From assembly GCA_015680685.1 (NCBI GenBank), contig MNCI01020816.1:125420-189419 (forward strand): a stretch of 64,000 nt of DNA, written 5' to 3'. Source of the DNA: Gnetum montanum (Eukaryota > Streptophyta > Gnetopsida > Gnetales > Gnetaceae). A program made the translations under genes and the position numbers. Position 1 is the first letter of the stretch, and each line of letters begins with the position of its first letter. The notes below the pieces were generated by a model. That model saw only the letters and a list, made by a program, of their open reading frames with translations. It had not been told where the DNA came from and ran no database searches. Shown here piece by piece: positions 10,320 to 22,700 of this stretch.

Positions 10320-13136
10320 AAACACACAAATCAAAATGGGCTATTTTCAACTAGAACAAGAACTTTAAAAACTAAATCTATTTCAAATTAGTTAACAAAT
10401 GCCAAAAATTGCTAAACCTAAAGTTATTTAAGGGATTTAAATAATTTCAAGAATGATATGTTAGGCACAATACAATATTTACCACTAGCTAAGAAACTAT
10501 GATAAATAGGAAGATGAAAATAACTCATAGAATAGAAGTAAATTAGTTGAATCAAGTCTAAAGTTAGAATGTCATTCATATAGGAAATTACTCCTAGCTT
10601 TTCTCATATTCTCCCCCTAACCTAAATGCCTTTAACAAATTTTCTCTTGGCTTTATATAGTAGTCTCTAGCAATTACAACCATTACAAAAATTAAAAGCT
10701 ACAATTTCCTCATATCCTATTTATATAATTGTAGGGTGTTGGATAACTATTCTATTAATAAATTTCCCTTATTCTTTGAATTTGGAACCCCTCAACTAGT
10801 AACTCTCACGAGTTAAGATAGCTTTCTATCAACCTAATTCATTGTATTTTAGTTCATATCCATTAAGATTCTTTAAGACTTATTTTACTACTCTTTTCTT
10901 CTACAACTGATTTAATTATGGAATTCATTATTTCTATTGAAGCATCTCCTGCACTGGTATGAATCCAACGTTTTTCCTCCATAATTTCAACTATAATCCT
11001 AGTAACTATTATAATTCTATGTGTGTTTGAGTAACAACTTTCTATTAGCTTAGGTCTTACATCTTTCTGTATATCCACTAAATTGAGCTTGTCTGTCTAG
11101 AGTCACCTCTTTGAGCTTTACTGGTAGCTTTGTGCTATCCCTAGCTCTATTTTGGTTCTAAACATTGTGGTTGGAAATATATTCCCTATTCTTTAGCTCA
11201 TTATTCAACTTTATTAAATATTAAAGAGTTAATCATTGTATATTCTTCTCAATGCTGACATCAACTTTTAAAGCTGCAACTAGAGCTTATTCACATATCC
11301 ATTTTTGGCACTACGAATCCACTTCTTCAAAGTAGCTAATATGGCAAAGCTTTTAGGCTTCTTGATGTTGACATAGTGGATTAATTTATGTTTGTAAATT
11401 TTTTTTTAAATCCAAAAGTTCACTTTTTAGACAAGCTGACATGGTAGAGCTAAAATGGTGGAGCTAAAGATCAGTGAAGCTTACGTGGTAGATAAAGCTA
11501 TCTAAATGGGGTTTTACCATCTAGATTCAAATGCATCTAACTTTAGTTCCCATTTGAACTAATATTAAGCCTACTAGTTCTTATTCATGTGAAGCTCATA
11601 TAGAATTAAAATTTCCATCTAGATGAAAATTTTATCTTGTATCTAGATGTCAACGTGATATGCTTGCGTGGTAGATGAAGTGTGTTTGCTTTAGATGAAA
11701 ATATGAGCTTCATCTTGATGCTAACATGGCAAAGGTTGAAATGTCATATGCTAACATGTTAGATAAAGCGTGTTTACTTTAGATAAAAATATGAACTTCA
11801 TCTAGATGCTAACATGGTAGAGGTTGATGTTGCAGAATGAACATAGTAGTGCTTCTTTGTAGAATCACTTTTAAGTTCTACAAATCTCCTCTACAAGCTA
11901 ACATGGGAAAATGATGATGTAGCTTGTAGAGCTTCTTTGTAAAATTAGATTTCAATTTAGTGAACCTAAGCTAAGTTGGGAGCTTACATGGTAGAGCTTC
12001 TTTTTTGAATTAAATTTAAGTTCTATGAATCTCCTTCACAAGCTAGCATGGCAAACCCAAAATGAGCTTGTTTGTAGAGTTGAATTGTAGCTTCACAAAC
12101 TAGCTTAATGGAATGACATGGTACAGCCATTTTTGATTCGATGAACTTGTAGCTATGTGAATGCTAACATGTTAGATCTTATTTTAAGCTTCTTTGTAGA
12201 ACATAATTTTAGCAATACAAGAGATGCTTCTTTGTAGATCCAAAAGTATGTTTCTTTACTAATCATCTCTCTTTAAACAAAGCTAACCTAGCATAACTAT
12301 TTTTGAGCTTTTTCGTAAAACCAATTCTTGGCTCTACAAAATCATATTGCACAAAATTTGATCTCAATATTTCCTTTTTCTTTGATCTTTTGAGGCTAAA
12401 TCACGTAGAAACATCTTGTAAAGCTAGTTTTTGGTTCTATGAACCCCTTTAACAAGTTGACATTGTAAGTTTATTTAATAAAACATTTTTTAGATGAGCC
12501 CTTTTTCCTCAAATGAAGGTTTTTTTCACTCAACCATTTCCTCTAATTCCAACCCCCTTTCTTAGATAAAATTTGTCTCAAAGTTCTATAAATCAATATT
12601 TAACAGTCTCTAGCAAATAGCAAGAGTGCTAACCAAAGCCAAATCAAACTTATACAAGCTCTATTATTCAATTTTTCTACTTCATTTAAATTTAACTGAA
12701 AACCTAGCTTCATGAACTAACTTTTTTTAGGGCTTTATCTTGTACAAAAATTCTCTATTTAAGTCCATTTGGCAAGTATATCACCTAGAGAAATGAGCCT
12801 AAAAGTTCAAGTTCAGTGATATTTCGTAAGCTCTACTACACCATAAAAACCTAAAAATCATTTCTCAACTTATACATGTTCTTCCAATTCATGGGCTCTT
12901 AACTTCACTTTTGAGTGTAATTTTTGAAACTTCATTCATACTAAAACTCCTATCAAACTTGGCTTTAAACTTTCCAAACTTGAAATCAGAATTAGGGTCT
13001 GAGCTTTTCATTCATTTAATTATAAGCTTAAGAATACAAAGGCTTCTTTTATCAAGTTATCAGGAACCATCAGTAGTTCTTAAAATTATTTTCAAGACAT
13101 AAGCCCTACTCCATTCATGGCAAAAATGTGACAACA
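10320..13136 (-). repeat. Left (3') LTR of the large gypsy element, outer end truncated
   Basis: Matches 20275-23222 over its whole length with scattered substitutions and small gaps, for example the stretch starting TTTAAAAACTAAA (10367, 20332) and the stretch ending AAAATGTGACAACA (13136) against AAAATGTGAGAACA (23222). It contains two starts of an 88-base unit (11689, 11777) where the right LTR has three. No coding sequence. Confidence 0.85.
11640..11865 (-). repeat. 88-bp tandem units inside left LTR
   Basis: Units beginning CTTTAGAT(A/G)AAAATATGA start at 11689 and 11777, exactly 88 bases apart, with a partial unit upstream. Each contains two forms of the phrase ATGCTAACATGG...AGATGAAG. 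Confidence 0.75.
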
Positions 13137-13160
13137 TTTCTTGCCCTCCTTTTCCTCTTT
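13137..13160 (-). other. Polypurine tract of the large gypsy element
   Basis: Minus strand AAAGAGGAAAAGGAGGGCAA then GAAA, directly followed by the LTR start TGTTGTC. A long purine run abutting TG is the plus-strand priming site expected just inside a 3' LTR. Confidence 0.8.
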
Positions 13161-14227
13161 AACAATTGATTCTAAACTTTTGGAATGAGAAACATCCCAT
13201 TTATTCTAATGAAATAATGTACAATGATACTAAGCTTCAAAAAACATCTTTTTTATGGAAAAGTACAATCAAGACTAAGGCTTGATAGTATAAAACCCCC
13301 ATGCATCCTACATGTTATGCACAATATATATAAACATGACTATCTATCTAGAAATGAGTTGAGTGGTGAAAAGAAAATGATCATCATCACCTTTCTAGGG
13401 ATCTTCCTTTTGAAAACTTTGTCAAACTTAATTTTTTTTGTGACCTCGGTCATCTTCTCATCCTCTTGATTTCGAGCCTCTTCATTTTACTGATTTTGGA
13501 CCTTCTTCCTTGCTATGGTCATTCTACTAATTTTCTCAACTAACTTTATTTTTAGGCTAACCTAAGAAGATCTCCCCTTCCCTTCCTTCAGATTGATGTA
13601 AATGAGATATGAGTCTTTGATCCTTCTCTTGGCTTAGTGGATCAGTGGATTATGAGATGAAAACTTCTTCCCACAAATCTAGATCTTTCAAACTTTTGTC
13701 ATTTCTATCCAGCCTTGTGATTTCAAAAAATTGGTAGTAATCACCCCAAACATGAGCATGAATGTAATGGTCTTTCATAATGAAAGAAAATTCTTCTTCC
13801 AATCATGTCATGTAGGGGCTACTATATGAAGCTCCATAGCTTGAAGCTTTATAGTAGGCCTTCATAACATGTTCTAGATGGGAATTGGATAAATAAGAAA
13901 TGAAAGTCTTTGTCTTTGCCATTTTTCTAAAAATCTTGTAACTCAAAATGTTCTCATCTAATGGAGGCTCAACCAATCCTCATTATGTAGCTTAGGTTCT
14001 TGAAAGTTTTTTGCTACCATAACAACTAGCTTAGACACTTATTAAGCTCCCACTAAAGCTATTTTTTAATCATAAAGTAACCACTATTTACATATGTACA
14101 TTTTCACTTTTTTCTCAACTTTAACACATGTTGGTTGCCCAAAGTAGTACTAAATATGAATGGTATTAAACAAGAACTTTAGTTTAGGTCCCTCCATCAT
14201 AGAGAGCTTATAAGTATCATCCAATAT
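13161..14227 (-). pseudogene. Post-integrase 3' region of the large gypsy element
   Basis: About 1.05 kb lies between the integrase end and the polypurine tract. Minus-strand traces include RKIPRKVMMIIFFSPL at about 13360-13410. It resembles RIPKRVTLTTLFPF at about 55330-55375 and RIPNKVILTILFPP at about 39700-39750 in the other Tat-like subfamily. A conserved peptide in three interiors suggests a real extra coding region after integrase. I do not recognise its function, and no cullin-like segment is visible here. Confidence 0.45.
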
Positions 14228-15210
14228 CTATTGCCTGATAATGAATAGGCATGTCCATTTGGCAAAAAACTTATTATGATCATTTCTTTTTCTTACGTTC
14301 CAAAGCAAAACCAGGTCACTCACTTTGAATGCCCTTTTTAAAGCCTTCCTATCAAGCCATCTTTTAATCTGTGAAGCATTCCTTAACAAGTTATCTATAG
14401 ATTTATCAATCTTACATTCTCTTTTAATAAGCAAAGACATGAAACTTCTATCATTGTCTCTTTTTTAACTATGTTTTTGCATAAATTCTAAAGTTGAGGT
14501 TATGTTGTGATCTTATTAGTTATTCTCATAGCTATACCATAAATTAGGTTATCGGGCAAGGTTCCAATAGATTTTTTGATTTGAATGTGGTCCATCCCTA
14601 AAGCATATTGTAAGTGATTATGATAATTTCTAAAAGTCCTGTCCATTGATCTTTTAATGTAAGAGATGAGATTCTTATTGATAGACTCAACCAATCTATT
14701 CCCTTAAAGATAGCAATTTAATGTGGAGAATAAAGAAGCCCATTGTATGAAATCCTTAGACTAAAATGTAGGACCATTGTCTGACACTAATACTTCAAGC
14801 ATACCAAAATGACTTAAGATATTATTTTTAAGAAACCTTATTATATCTAACACTGAATTCTTCTTAAGATCTTTTGCTTCTGGCCACATGGTAAAATAGT
14901 CAGTAGTTGTAAGTATAAATTTATGCCTAGCTTTTGAAGGGATAACCATGCCAATAAAATCTAAGCCCCATTACTAAAATGACCTTTTTGTAATTACTAG
15001 TTTTAGAGGAGCACTTGCTTTCTTGATTTTTGGGCCATGAATTTAACATTTCTAACACCATTGGATCTTCAAGCTTACATCTTGATACATGTTTGGCCAA
15101 TAAAATCCATAGCGTAATATGTGATTCATAGTGGATTTGGATGAGTCGTAAGACAAATTCGCATGATATGGAATTCTTCTAGCACATGATATATTTGATC
15201 ACTACTAACA
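14228..15210 (-). pseudogene. Integrase of the large gypsy element
   Basis: The three catalytic acidic residues are readable on the minus strand: TTDYFTMWPEA (Asp near 14900), VLVSDNGPTF (Asp near 14780) and GMVESINKNLI (Glu near 14687), with the usual spacing of a DDE core. The C-terminal part (14228-14440) reads KAFKVSDLVLLWN, the basic tail seen in gypsy integrases, without a chromodomain. Upstream, the zinc-binding HHCC region is eroded. Stops at about 14750 and 14970 split it. It would have inserted the cDNA copy. Confidence 0.8.
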
Positions 15211-15229
15211 TAATACTCATTTAAAATCA

Positions 15230-15800
15230 TTTCTATATAAATCTCATCTTTAACCAGAAACTTATTTTCTTTTTAAGAAAATCTCTTCTTTGACTTACAG
15301 TCAAATTATTTAGGACTTTTCTTGAAGCAAAAAATTCTAGAATTTCATCACACCAATTTTTATTACCAAGATTTAATATGTAAATTTCAGCTTCTTTAAC
15401 CATTAATTTGGCAAATCCCATTCCTTTAATTGTTTTGCATAATTCTAAGGAGAATTTAAATCTTTGAAGCTTAGAAATCCAATTTCCTCTTTTTAACCCA
15501 ATCTCATTCTGAGCTAAGAATTGTTTAACAGTAGGCTCCATTATCATAACATGGATTAAGCCCTCTCTAAATAATATTTAAAATGCATCACACTTTAATC
15601 ATGGTGTATGCCTATTTTTTCCAAATTTGAGTAGTTCAATTCAAAACCTTTAAGCTAGTAACCAAAGAATTCTATTGGTTCATCTTGACCATTCTTATTC
15701 CAAGTTAAAACTGCAACAATCAAATCACTAGAAGCAAAAGCATATAGTTAGAAATCCACTTTTAATTCTGGTTCAACTAAACATGGGGCTTCCTCAATAG
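15230..15800 (-). pseudogene. RNase H (RT-associated) and connection, large gypsy element
   Basis: Minus strand reads DEPIEFFGY, then GFELNYSNLEK and YYLERA (15560-15720), matching the gypsy RNase H form PIxFxSxxLxxxExNYxxxEKExLA. It continues VKQFLAQNEIGLKRGNWISKLQRF at 15450-15530, the usual RNase H end. This is the ordinary domain following RT, separate from the extra RNase H-like domain at 17.1 kb. Confidence 0.7.
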
Positions 15801-15839
15801 CCTTTTTAATTTAAACTAATGCTTTCTCTAATTCCAATG

Positions 15840-16660
15840 TCTTCTTAACCTACACATCCATTTTGAGCATGTACATTAAAGGTTTTGGAATCTCAATAAA
15901 TCCCAGTATAAACATCTTAATGAAATTTATTTTTCTAAAGAAAGATTTGAGAGACCTTTTGTTGGTTGAATATTGAATTTTTTGAATAGGTTTGATTCTA
16001 GTATTATCTATTGTTATACCTTTTGGTAAATTATATGCCCTAATAATATTTTAGACTTTACACCAAAAACACTTTTCTATAGATTCAAAGAAATACCATA
16101 CTTTTAACATCTACTAAAAATATATTGTAACTAACTGACATGATCTTTCTTCCTCTTTTAATAAATACTAATATCATATAGATAAATTACTACATATTTT
16201 CCTATTAAACCTTTAAAAGTGATGTCCATTGCTCTCTAGAAAGTGGCTCCAGCATTTGATAATCCAAATGGCATTCTTCTATAAGAAAACATTCCCCATT
16301 TAGTGATGAAGGCTATCCTATATATGTTATTTTTGTCAACTATGATCTAATTATATCTTGAGAAACTATCCAAAGAAATTATACTTGATATCCTAATACT
16401 TTAATTAGCATTTCATCTTTCCTGGGTGGTAGATGTCTATATTTTTCTAAAGCTTAATTCAAATTTTTAAAATCAACACATAGCCTAATGTCATCATTCT
16501 TTTTCCTCATAGGTACCAAATTAGCTAGCAAGACTGAATATTGAACAGGATGTATAATTCTAACTTGTAGCTACTTTTTGATTTCAACTTCCATGACTAG
16601 CTCAAATGACAAATTAAACTTCCTCTATTTTTTCCTAACCACTTAATAGTCTTTCACTAA
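15840..16660 (-). pseudogene. Reverse transcriptase of the large gypsy element
   Basis: Minus strand has ANLVPMRKKNDDIRLCVDFK (about 16480-16545), the RT motif normally VxVxKKxGxxRxCVDYRxLN, and MDITFKGLIGKYVVIYLYD at about 16173-16228. The catalytic box is YLYD instead of YLDD, so an essential Asp is lost. Several stops lie between the motifs. It would have copied the element's RNA. Confidence 0.75.
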
Positions 16661-17029
16661 TGGAATTTTGTGATTCATTACATTAGGTCTAAATGTTCTA
16701 AGGTCATCATAAGACCATGCAAAATTATCCAAATTATCTCTTAGTTGTGATAATGATTTTTGTTTGAAGATAGGATCATTTCCCTTGGTGATATTTAACA
16801 TTTTTATCTTTTCTTTATATCCTAGACTTATCATCTCATATACTTGATCCTCTCGATCTTGGACATCTATTCCTTTAAGAAGTTTTTCATTGAACTCATG
16901 CTCATAATTAACTATCTTCTTAGGAATATAAATGTTGTTTGAGCTATGATGTAACTTCTATTTTAGACATAAATTTATGTTCAAATTTAGCTTTATTTCT
17001 CAAGAACCTAAGTAGTTGATCATCATCTT

Positions 17030-17545
17030 CAAACACTTGAAAGTGTTCTATGTTATCTAAAATTGAAGGATGATTTCCAACTTCAATCAGAACTCTTTTC
17101 TATTTGGTAATCTTTGTTGGATCCAGTATTAAGGCCACTACTACTAGCTCGTCTGCTAACTGGTTATCTTCTCAACATATATGGTTTATTTTATGTTGCT
17201 TACACTAGTCTAATAAACCACAGACAAGATGTCTATATGGCCTCGAGAATAAACAATTTACTACATATTCACCTTTAACTTGTTCACAAATAATCTTTGA
17301 ATCACCTTTAATTATAATTCTTATAATTCTTTTTTCTAGATCTTTTCTTATTCTAATACATAGGGATTTGTATTTATCCTTATTATTCATAAATTGGAAT
17401 GATAGATGTAGAGCTTTAAAAAATTTCTAAGAATTGTATTTTGCTAATACTATTCTAACTCTAGCCCATTTTGAATTACAAGATTCATTGAAAAATAGTC
17501 CCATTTTCCCTAGCTTTGAATTTCTCCTTTCTCTAGAACTTGAAC
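17030..17545 (-). pseudogene. Extra RNase H-like domain between protease and RT, large gypsy element
   Basis: Minus strand reads MGLFFNESCNSKWARVRIVL (about 17445-17505), LHLSFQFMNNKDKYKSL, IIKGDSKIICEQVKGEYVV (about 17265-17320), then INHIC*EDNQLADELV. This follows the archaeal-type RNase H pattern of Tat elements (FDGSxNxxGAGxGxVL, TNNxAEYEAL, GDSxLVxxQxxGEY, RxxNxxAD). The first catalytic Asp is Asn here and the Glu of AEYEAL is Lys. A better copy is at 50640-51190 in the related family, with the same order relative to protease and RT. Confidence 0.75.
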
Positions 17546-17639
17546 TTCTCTAAGCGAGCATACTTCTATTTCAAAATATATTTTCTCAATAACTTTGTTC
17601 CATTTCTAGTAATGTCCTTGATCATTAAGGGCTCACTAT

Positions 17640-18005
17640 ATATGTATATTTGAATATGCTCTACATTACAAGGTAGTCACATGTGTGAATAATCCATTGG
17701 TATATATCCAAAGAACTTTTTGCTCCAACTTTAACTTAACATGAGGCTATATGAATCTAGGATATCAGCTACTTGAATGGTTATTCTACTTCTAATGCGA
17801 GGTTCTAAAGTGATCTAGAGTAAAGAGTTTAGTAATTATCATACATTTTCTACCCTCCTCTTATCTACTTGGATGATTTTCTCGTTGGACTATTTTGGCA
17901 ATACTCCTAATTGCTTATAGATGGATAATGGCATAATCGTTGATGTAGCTTTTGAATCAACTAAATAATTGTGTAAATATTTACCATTCAATTTCATTAT
18001 TAAAT
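17640..18005 (-). pseudogene. Protease of the large gypsy element
   Basis: Minus strand reads NYLVDSKATSTIMPLSIYKQ (about 17905-17970), where the active-site DSG is DSK, and IQVADILDSYSLMLS (about 17750-17800), the end-of-domain motif normally VxDIxxSYxLLLGRPW. Two stops lie within. The homologue at 51303-51713 is better preserved. Confidence 0.65.
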
Positions 18006-18229
18006 AAAAGGATAAGATTATTTATCTAAAATACAAGGATATTCAAATTTTATTTTTTTATATTCATTATAAACATAACTTATTGTAGACAATCCAACCT
18101 TTCTCTTGGCCTTGACTAGCTCTCAAACATTCTTTTGCTAACTTTTCATTTATAATATATAATATATACTAATGTTTTCTTTCACATATTTTAGGTCCTC
18201 TATTAAGTCATACTCTTCATCATCGTAAA

Positions 18230-19600
18230 AGCTTGATTTTCTAAACCATTTATTGGATGACTACTTTTGGGAATTGTGGTCGATTTATATGATCTTTTCT
18301 TTTCTATTTTCATTCTCATTTAGTTCAAAAGCCTTTCTTTTGATGCAGGAATCAAAAATGGAATTTAGAGGCCTAGAGATGGTTAATTGTTCTTTCAACC
18401 TTGGGTTATATCTAGATCCATAATTGTTATTACATTCCTCATTCGAAGATGAATCTTCTTCTAAAGTCAACAAAGAAGAAGTTTCACTTGATTTATTTTC
18501 AGATGATTTGCTAGCATAATAAATACTAGATAACTCGTTATCAAATTCAATGTTGAGAAAATTAGAAATAACTTTGTTTCTTTCATCCTTAAAATGCACT
18601 CAGTTTTTGTCTTAATGTCTATGTTTTCTATGCTTCTTTTCTTTTATCTTAACCTTAGCTAGTGCTTTTTCTAACTTTACTAGCTTGTTAGATAATTCCT
18701 TCATGAATTTACCTTTTTTAGACTCTACAATTTTTTTATCTTAATCTTTATTGACATTAGTAAGTAATGCTTTGAACTAAGCTATATTTTGTAAAGAAAC
18801 AAGCATTTTTTGTTCTCTTTGATGTTCTAATGATTTCTTAATTAGCCAGGTATAGCTATTTCTCTAATTGAATAGCCTCATTAAAGAAATGATTCAAAGT
18901 TAATATATTTGGGATTCTTCTAAGTCAAATTGAAATGTTTGTATTTACTACATTCAAATAAGTATCTCTAAGTACCTCATCTAATGATCTATATTATCTT
19001 TAAAATAATTCACAAATTCACTAGAATTTAATGTTAAATTCTCTAACTGACTCTTTAGTCCCTTGTTTGGCCGAGACTAACTTGTAATACAACTATTGTT
19101 GATCTATTTACTTGCCATATGAAGCTAAGAATAAATTTTTCATATCATCCCAGCTGGTGAAGCTATTGTTTGGCAAGTTAAAATACCAAATTTGAGCCAT
19201 ATCTCTTAAGTGTACTACAAATAGCCTACAAGATTTATCTTAACATTGAATGTTTGCATGAGCTAAGGCTAATTCAAATGAATGAATGTATTCTTATGCC
19301 AAATAGGCTTTTCTAGGATTATAGGGCTTAGGTAAATACTTATAAACTATCTTGGAAAAATAATTATAATTTTTGGACCTTAATGATGTGGCTCCTTGCT
19401 AATGATTCACTCGTAGTGGATTCATCATTCTATTAAAATTCTCTCTATTGGTAGAGTCCCTAAGATTTCTTCTCTTTACCTAAAAGATTGGTAAGCCAAC
19501 CAAGAAAGGATATCTTCCAAACCTTCTAGTTTTCTTTTTCTTTTTCTAGTCAATAACCTTTTCTTTTTCTTTTTCTAATCAATAATCTATCTGATAATCA
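18230..19600 (-). pseudogene. Gag of the large gypsy element
   Basis: C-terminal part at 18285-18599 (MHFKDERNKVISNFLNIEFD, then acidic and Ser-rich) aligns with 56630-56857 and 60235-60426 in the short-LTR subfamily (FLDIELDNELS, FLDIEYDNELS). The core at 18860-19250 carries the same gag features as 57040-57480, such as NxISIWLRRIPN and a long charged helix. No Cys/His motif was found in any of the three. It would have formed the particle shell. Confidence 0.6.
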
Positions 19601-19700
19601 AAGTATTTAGTTGAACTTTTTAATTTTTTGGATTTATAAAATTGTTCACTCATGAACTTAAATAATAACTATTTCTTGCCATTCTTCTAGTGCCAAAAAG

Positions 19701-19728
19701 AACTGTTGGTGTCTCCTTGGATCACCAA
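19701..19728 (-). other. Primer-binding-site region, large gypsy element
   Basis: Minus strand reads TTGGTGATCCAAGGAGACAC right after the LTR end ...CAACA. The same place in the short-LTR subfamily reads TTGGTGGCCTAGTCCCAAA. A TGG start two bases from the LTR fits a tRNA 3' CCA end; I cannot assign the tRNA. Confidence 0.55.
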
Positions 19729-22700
19729 TGTTGATCTCTTCCTTGTGATAAAAATCACAAGGACAAGATATTCTTTCAAATTCAAGTATAAGTGTTTTCT
19801 GGTCTCTGGAAACACCAAGGCCTAAATACCTTCAAATAAACTTAGTGATTATAGAGAAACTATGGATTTTGAGCTATCATTCAATATAAACTTCATAATA
19901 TTACATCCTAAGAGTTGAATAGATAAATGTACTTTTATAAAATGATTTAGCCCCCTTTTACTCTATTCTACAAGCAAATAAATTTCTTGCTATATTAAAG
20001 CTACCAAGTCTATGTAGTCCAAATTATATGCTACCTATGCAATCTAGGCTTTCATCTAATGCTTAAGTGCAATTCCAAAAAATCTATTGTCAATCTTTCC
20101 TAGAGAGAAAATTCCATAAGAAAAATTGGAAATATAGTAAGATTTAATGGATTTTGAAAAAGTATAAACATAGAATTATATAAAATCTTAAACATTGAAA
20201 TAAGCTATTATTAACAAGAAAAAACACTTTTGGAAAATAAATCTATTCAGATCAATCAACAATACTAAAAATTGCTAAACCCTTTAGCTTAAACACACAA
20301 TTTGAAATGGGTTATTTTGACATGAATAATCACTTTAAAAACTAAAGTTGTTTTAAATTAGTTGACAAATGCCAATAATTACTAAACCTAGAGCTATTCA
20401 AGAAATTTAAACAATAAGATGCCATGCACAATACAATCTTCACCACTAGCTAACCAACTATGATAAAGTAAGAAGATGAAAATAACTCACAAAATAGAAG
20501 TAAATTAGCTAAATGAAATCTAAAGTTAGAATGCCATCATATAGGAAATTGCTTCTAGCTTTTCTAGTATTCTCCCACTAGCCTAAATGTATTTAACAAA
20601 TGTGCTCTAGCCTTTATATAGCAGCCTCTAGTAGTTATAACCATTACAAAAATTAAAAGCTATAGTTGCCTCATGTCTTGTTCATATAATTGCATGGCAT
20701 TGGATAACTATTCTTTTAATAAATTCTCCTTATTCTTCAAATTTGCAACCCCTCAACTAGTAACTATCATGAGTTAAGAGAGCTTTTTATTAGCTTGATT
20801 CATTGTATATTAGTTTAGAGCCATTAAGCTTCCTTAAGGCTTATTTCAATGCTCTTTTCCCCTACAACTAATTTAGTTATCAAATTTGTTATTTCTATTG
20901 AAGCAGTTCCCACATGGTATGAATCCAAGCTTTTTCATTAGTAATTTTAGCCATAATCCCAATAACTATCATAATTCTATGTGTGTTAGAGTACCAACTT
21001 TCTATTAGCTCAAGTCCTACATCTTTCTGTACATCTGCTAAAATAAGCTTATCTATTTAGAATCACTTCTTTGAGCTTTAATGATAGGTTCCTGCTACCC
21101 CTAGCTTTGTTTTGGTTCTGAACTCTATGGCTGGAAATCTGTCCCCTATTCTTTAGCTCATTGTTTCACTTTATTAAAGCTTAAAGAGTTAATTACTATA
21201 GCTTTTCTTAGTGCTAACATAAACTTTTAGACTTGCAACTAGAATTTATTCGCAAAATCATTTTTGGTTCTACAAATCCACTTCTTCAAAGTAGCTAATA
21301 TGGCAAAGCTTTTAGGCCTCTCAATGTTGACATAGTAGATTAATTTCTGAGCTTGTTTGTAAAGTTGCTTAAATCTATGAGTTTGCTTTTTAGATGAGCT
21401 AACATGGCACAGCTAAAATGGTAGAGCTAATGATCTGTGATGCTTACATGATAGATGAAGCTACCTAGATTGAGTTTTACCATCTAGATGAAAATGCATG
21501 AAGCTATAATTCCCATTTGAACTATCACTAAGTCCATCAGCACTTATGCATGTGAAGCTCATCTAGAGATCAAATTTCCATCTAGATGAAAATTTCATCC
21601 TGTATATAGATGTTCACATGGCAGGTGCCAACATGGCATGTGCTGACATAATAAATGAAGCATGTTTACTTTAGATGAAAATATGAGCTTCATTTAGATG
21701 TTGACATGGCAAAGGCTACCATAGCATATGCTAATGTGGTAGATGAAGTATGTTTGCTTTAGATGAAAATATGATCTTCATCTAGATGTTGATGTGGTAG
21801 AGGCTAGCATGGCATATGTTGACGTGGCAGATGAAGAATGTTTACTTGAAATGAAAATAAGAGCTTCATCTAAATGCTAACATGACAAAGGTTAACATGC
21901 TGAAACAAACATGGAAGAGCTTCTTTGTAGAACCACTTTTAAGTTCCATGAACCTCCTCTACTAGTTGACATGGGAAAATGATAATGTGGCTCATAGAGC
22001 TTCTTCGTAGAATCAAATTTTAGTTCTATGAACCTAAGCTAACTTAGGACCTTACCTAGTAGAGCTTATTTATAGAATCAAATTTAAGCTCTACAAACCT
22101 TCTCCATAAGCTAACATGGCAGAGCCAAAAATGAGCTTGTTTGAAGATTTGAATTGCAAAGTTCACAAACTAGTTTGATGGGCTGACATCATAGAGCCAT
22201 TTAGTAAAGTAATTTTCGGTTCTACAAACTTGCAACAACATGAATGCTAACATACAAGAGCTAATTTTAAGCTTCTTTCTAGAGTGGAGTTTCAAATCTA
22301 CAAGAGGTGCTTCTTTATAAATCCAAAAGTATGTTGCTTCCCTAATCTTCTTGATTTACATAGAGCTGACCTGGTAGAACTATTTTTGATATTGTTTCAT
22401 AAAACTAATTCTTAGCTCTACAAAACCACATCACACAAAAGCTAATCTCGATCTTTTCTTTTGCTCTAATCTTGTGAGACTAAATCAAGTAGAAACGTCT
22501 TGTAGAGCTAGTTTCTTATTCTACGAACCTCTCTAATAAGTTGATGTATCAAGTGTATTTAATGAAACCCCTTTTAGATGAGAACTTTTTCTTGAAATGA
22601 GGGTTTATTTTTACACTCAATTATTCACTCTAATCCAACCCCCTTTCCTGGATAAAATTTATCTCCAAGTTCTATGAATCAATTATTAATAGTCTCTAGC

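Noticed and set aside
13224-13469. Plus-strand frame of 81 codons
   Set aside because: Opposite the post-integrase region of the large gypsy element where the minus strand has cross-family similarity.
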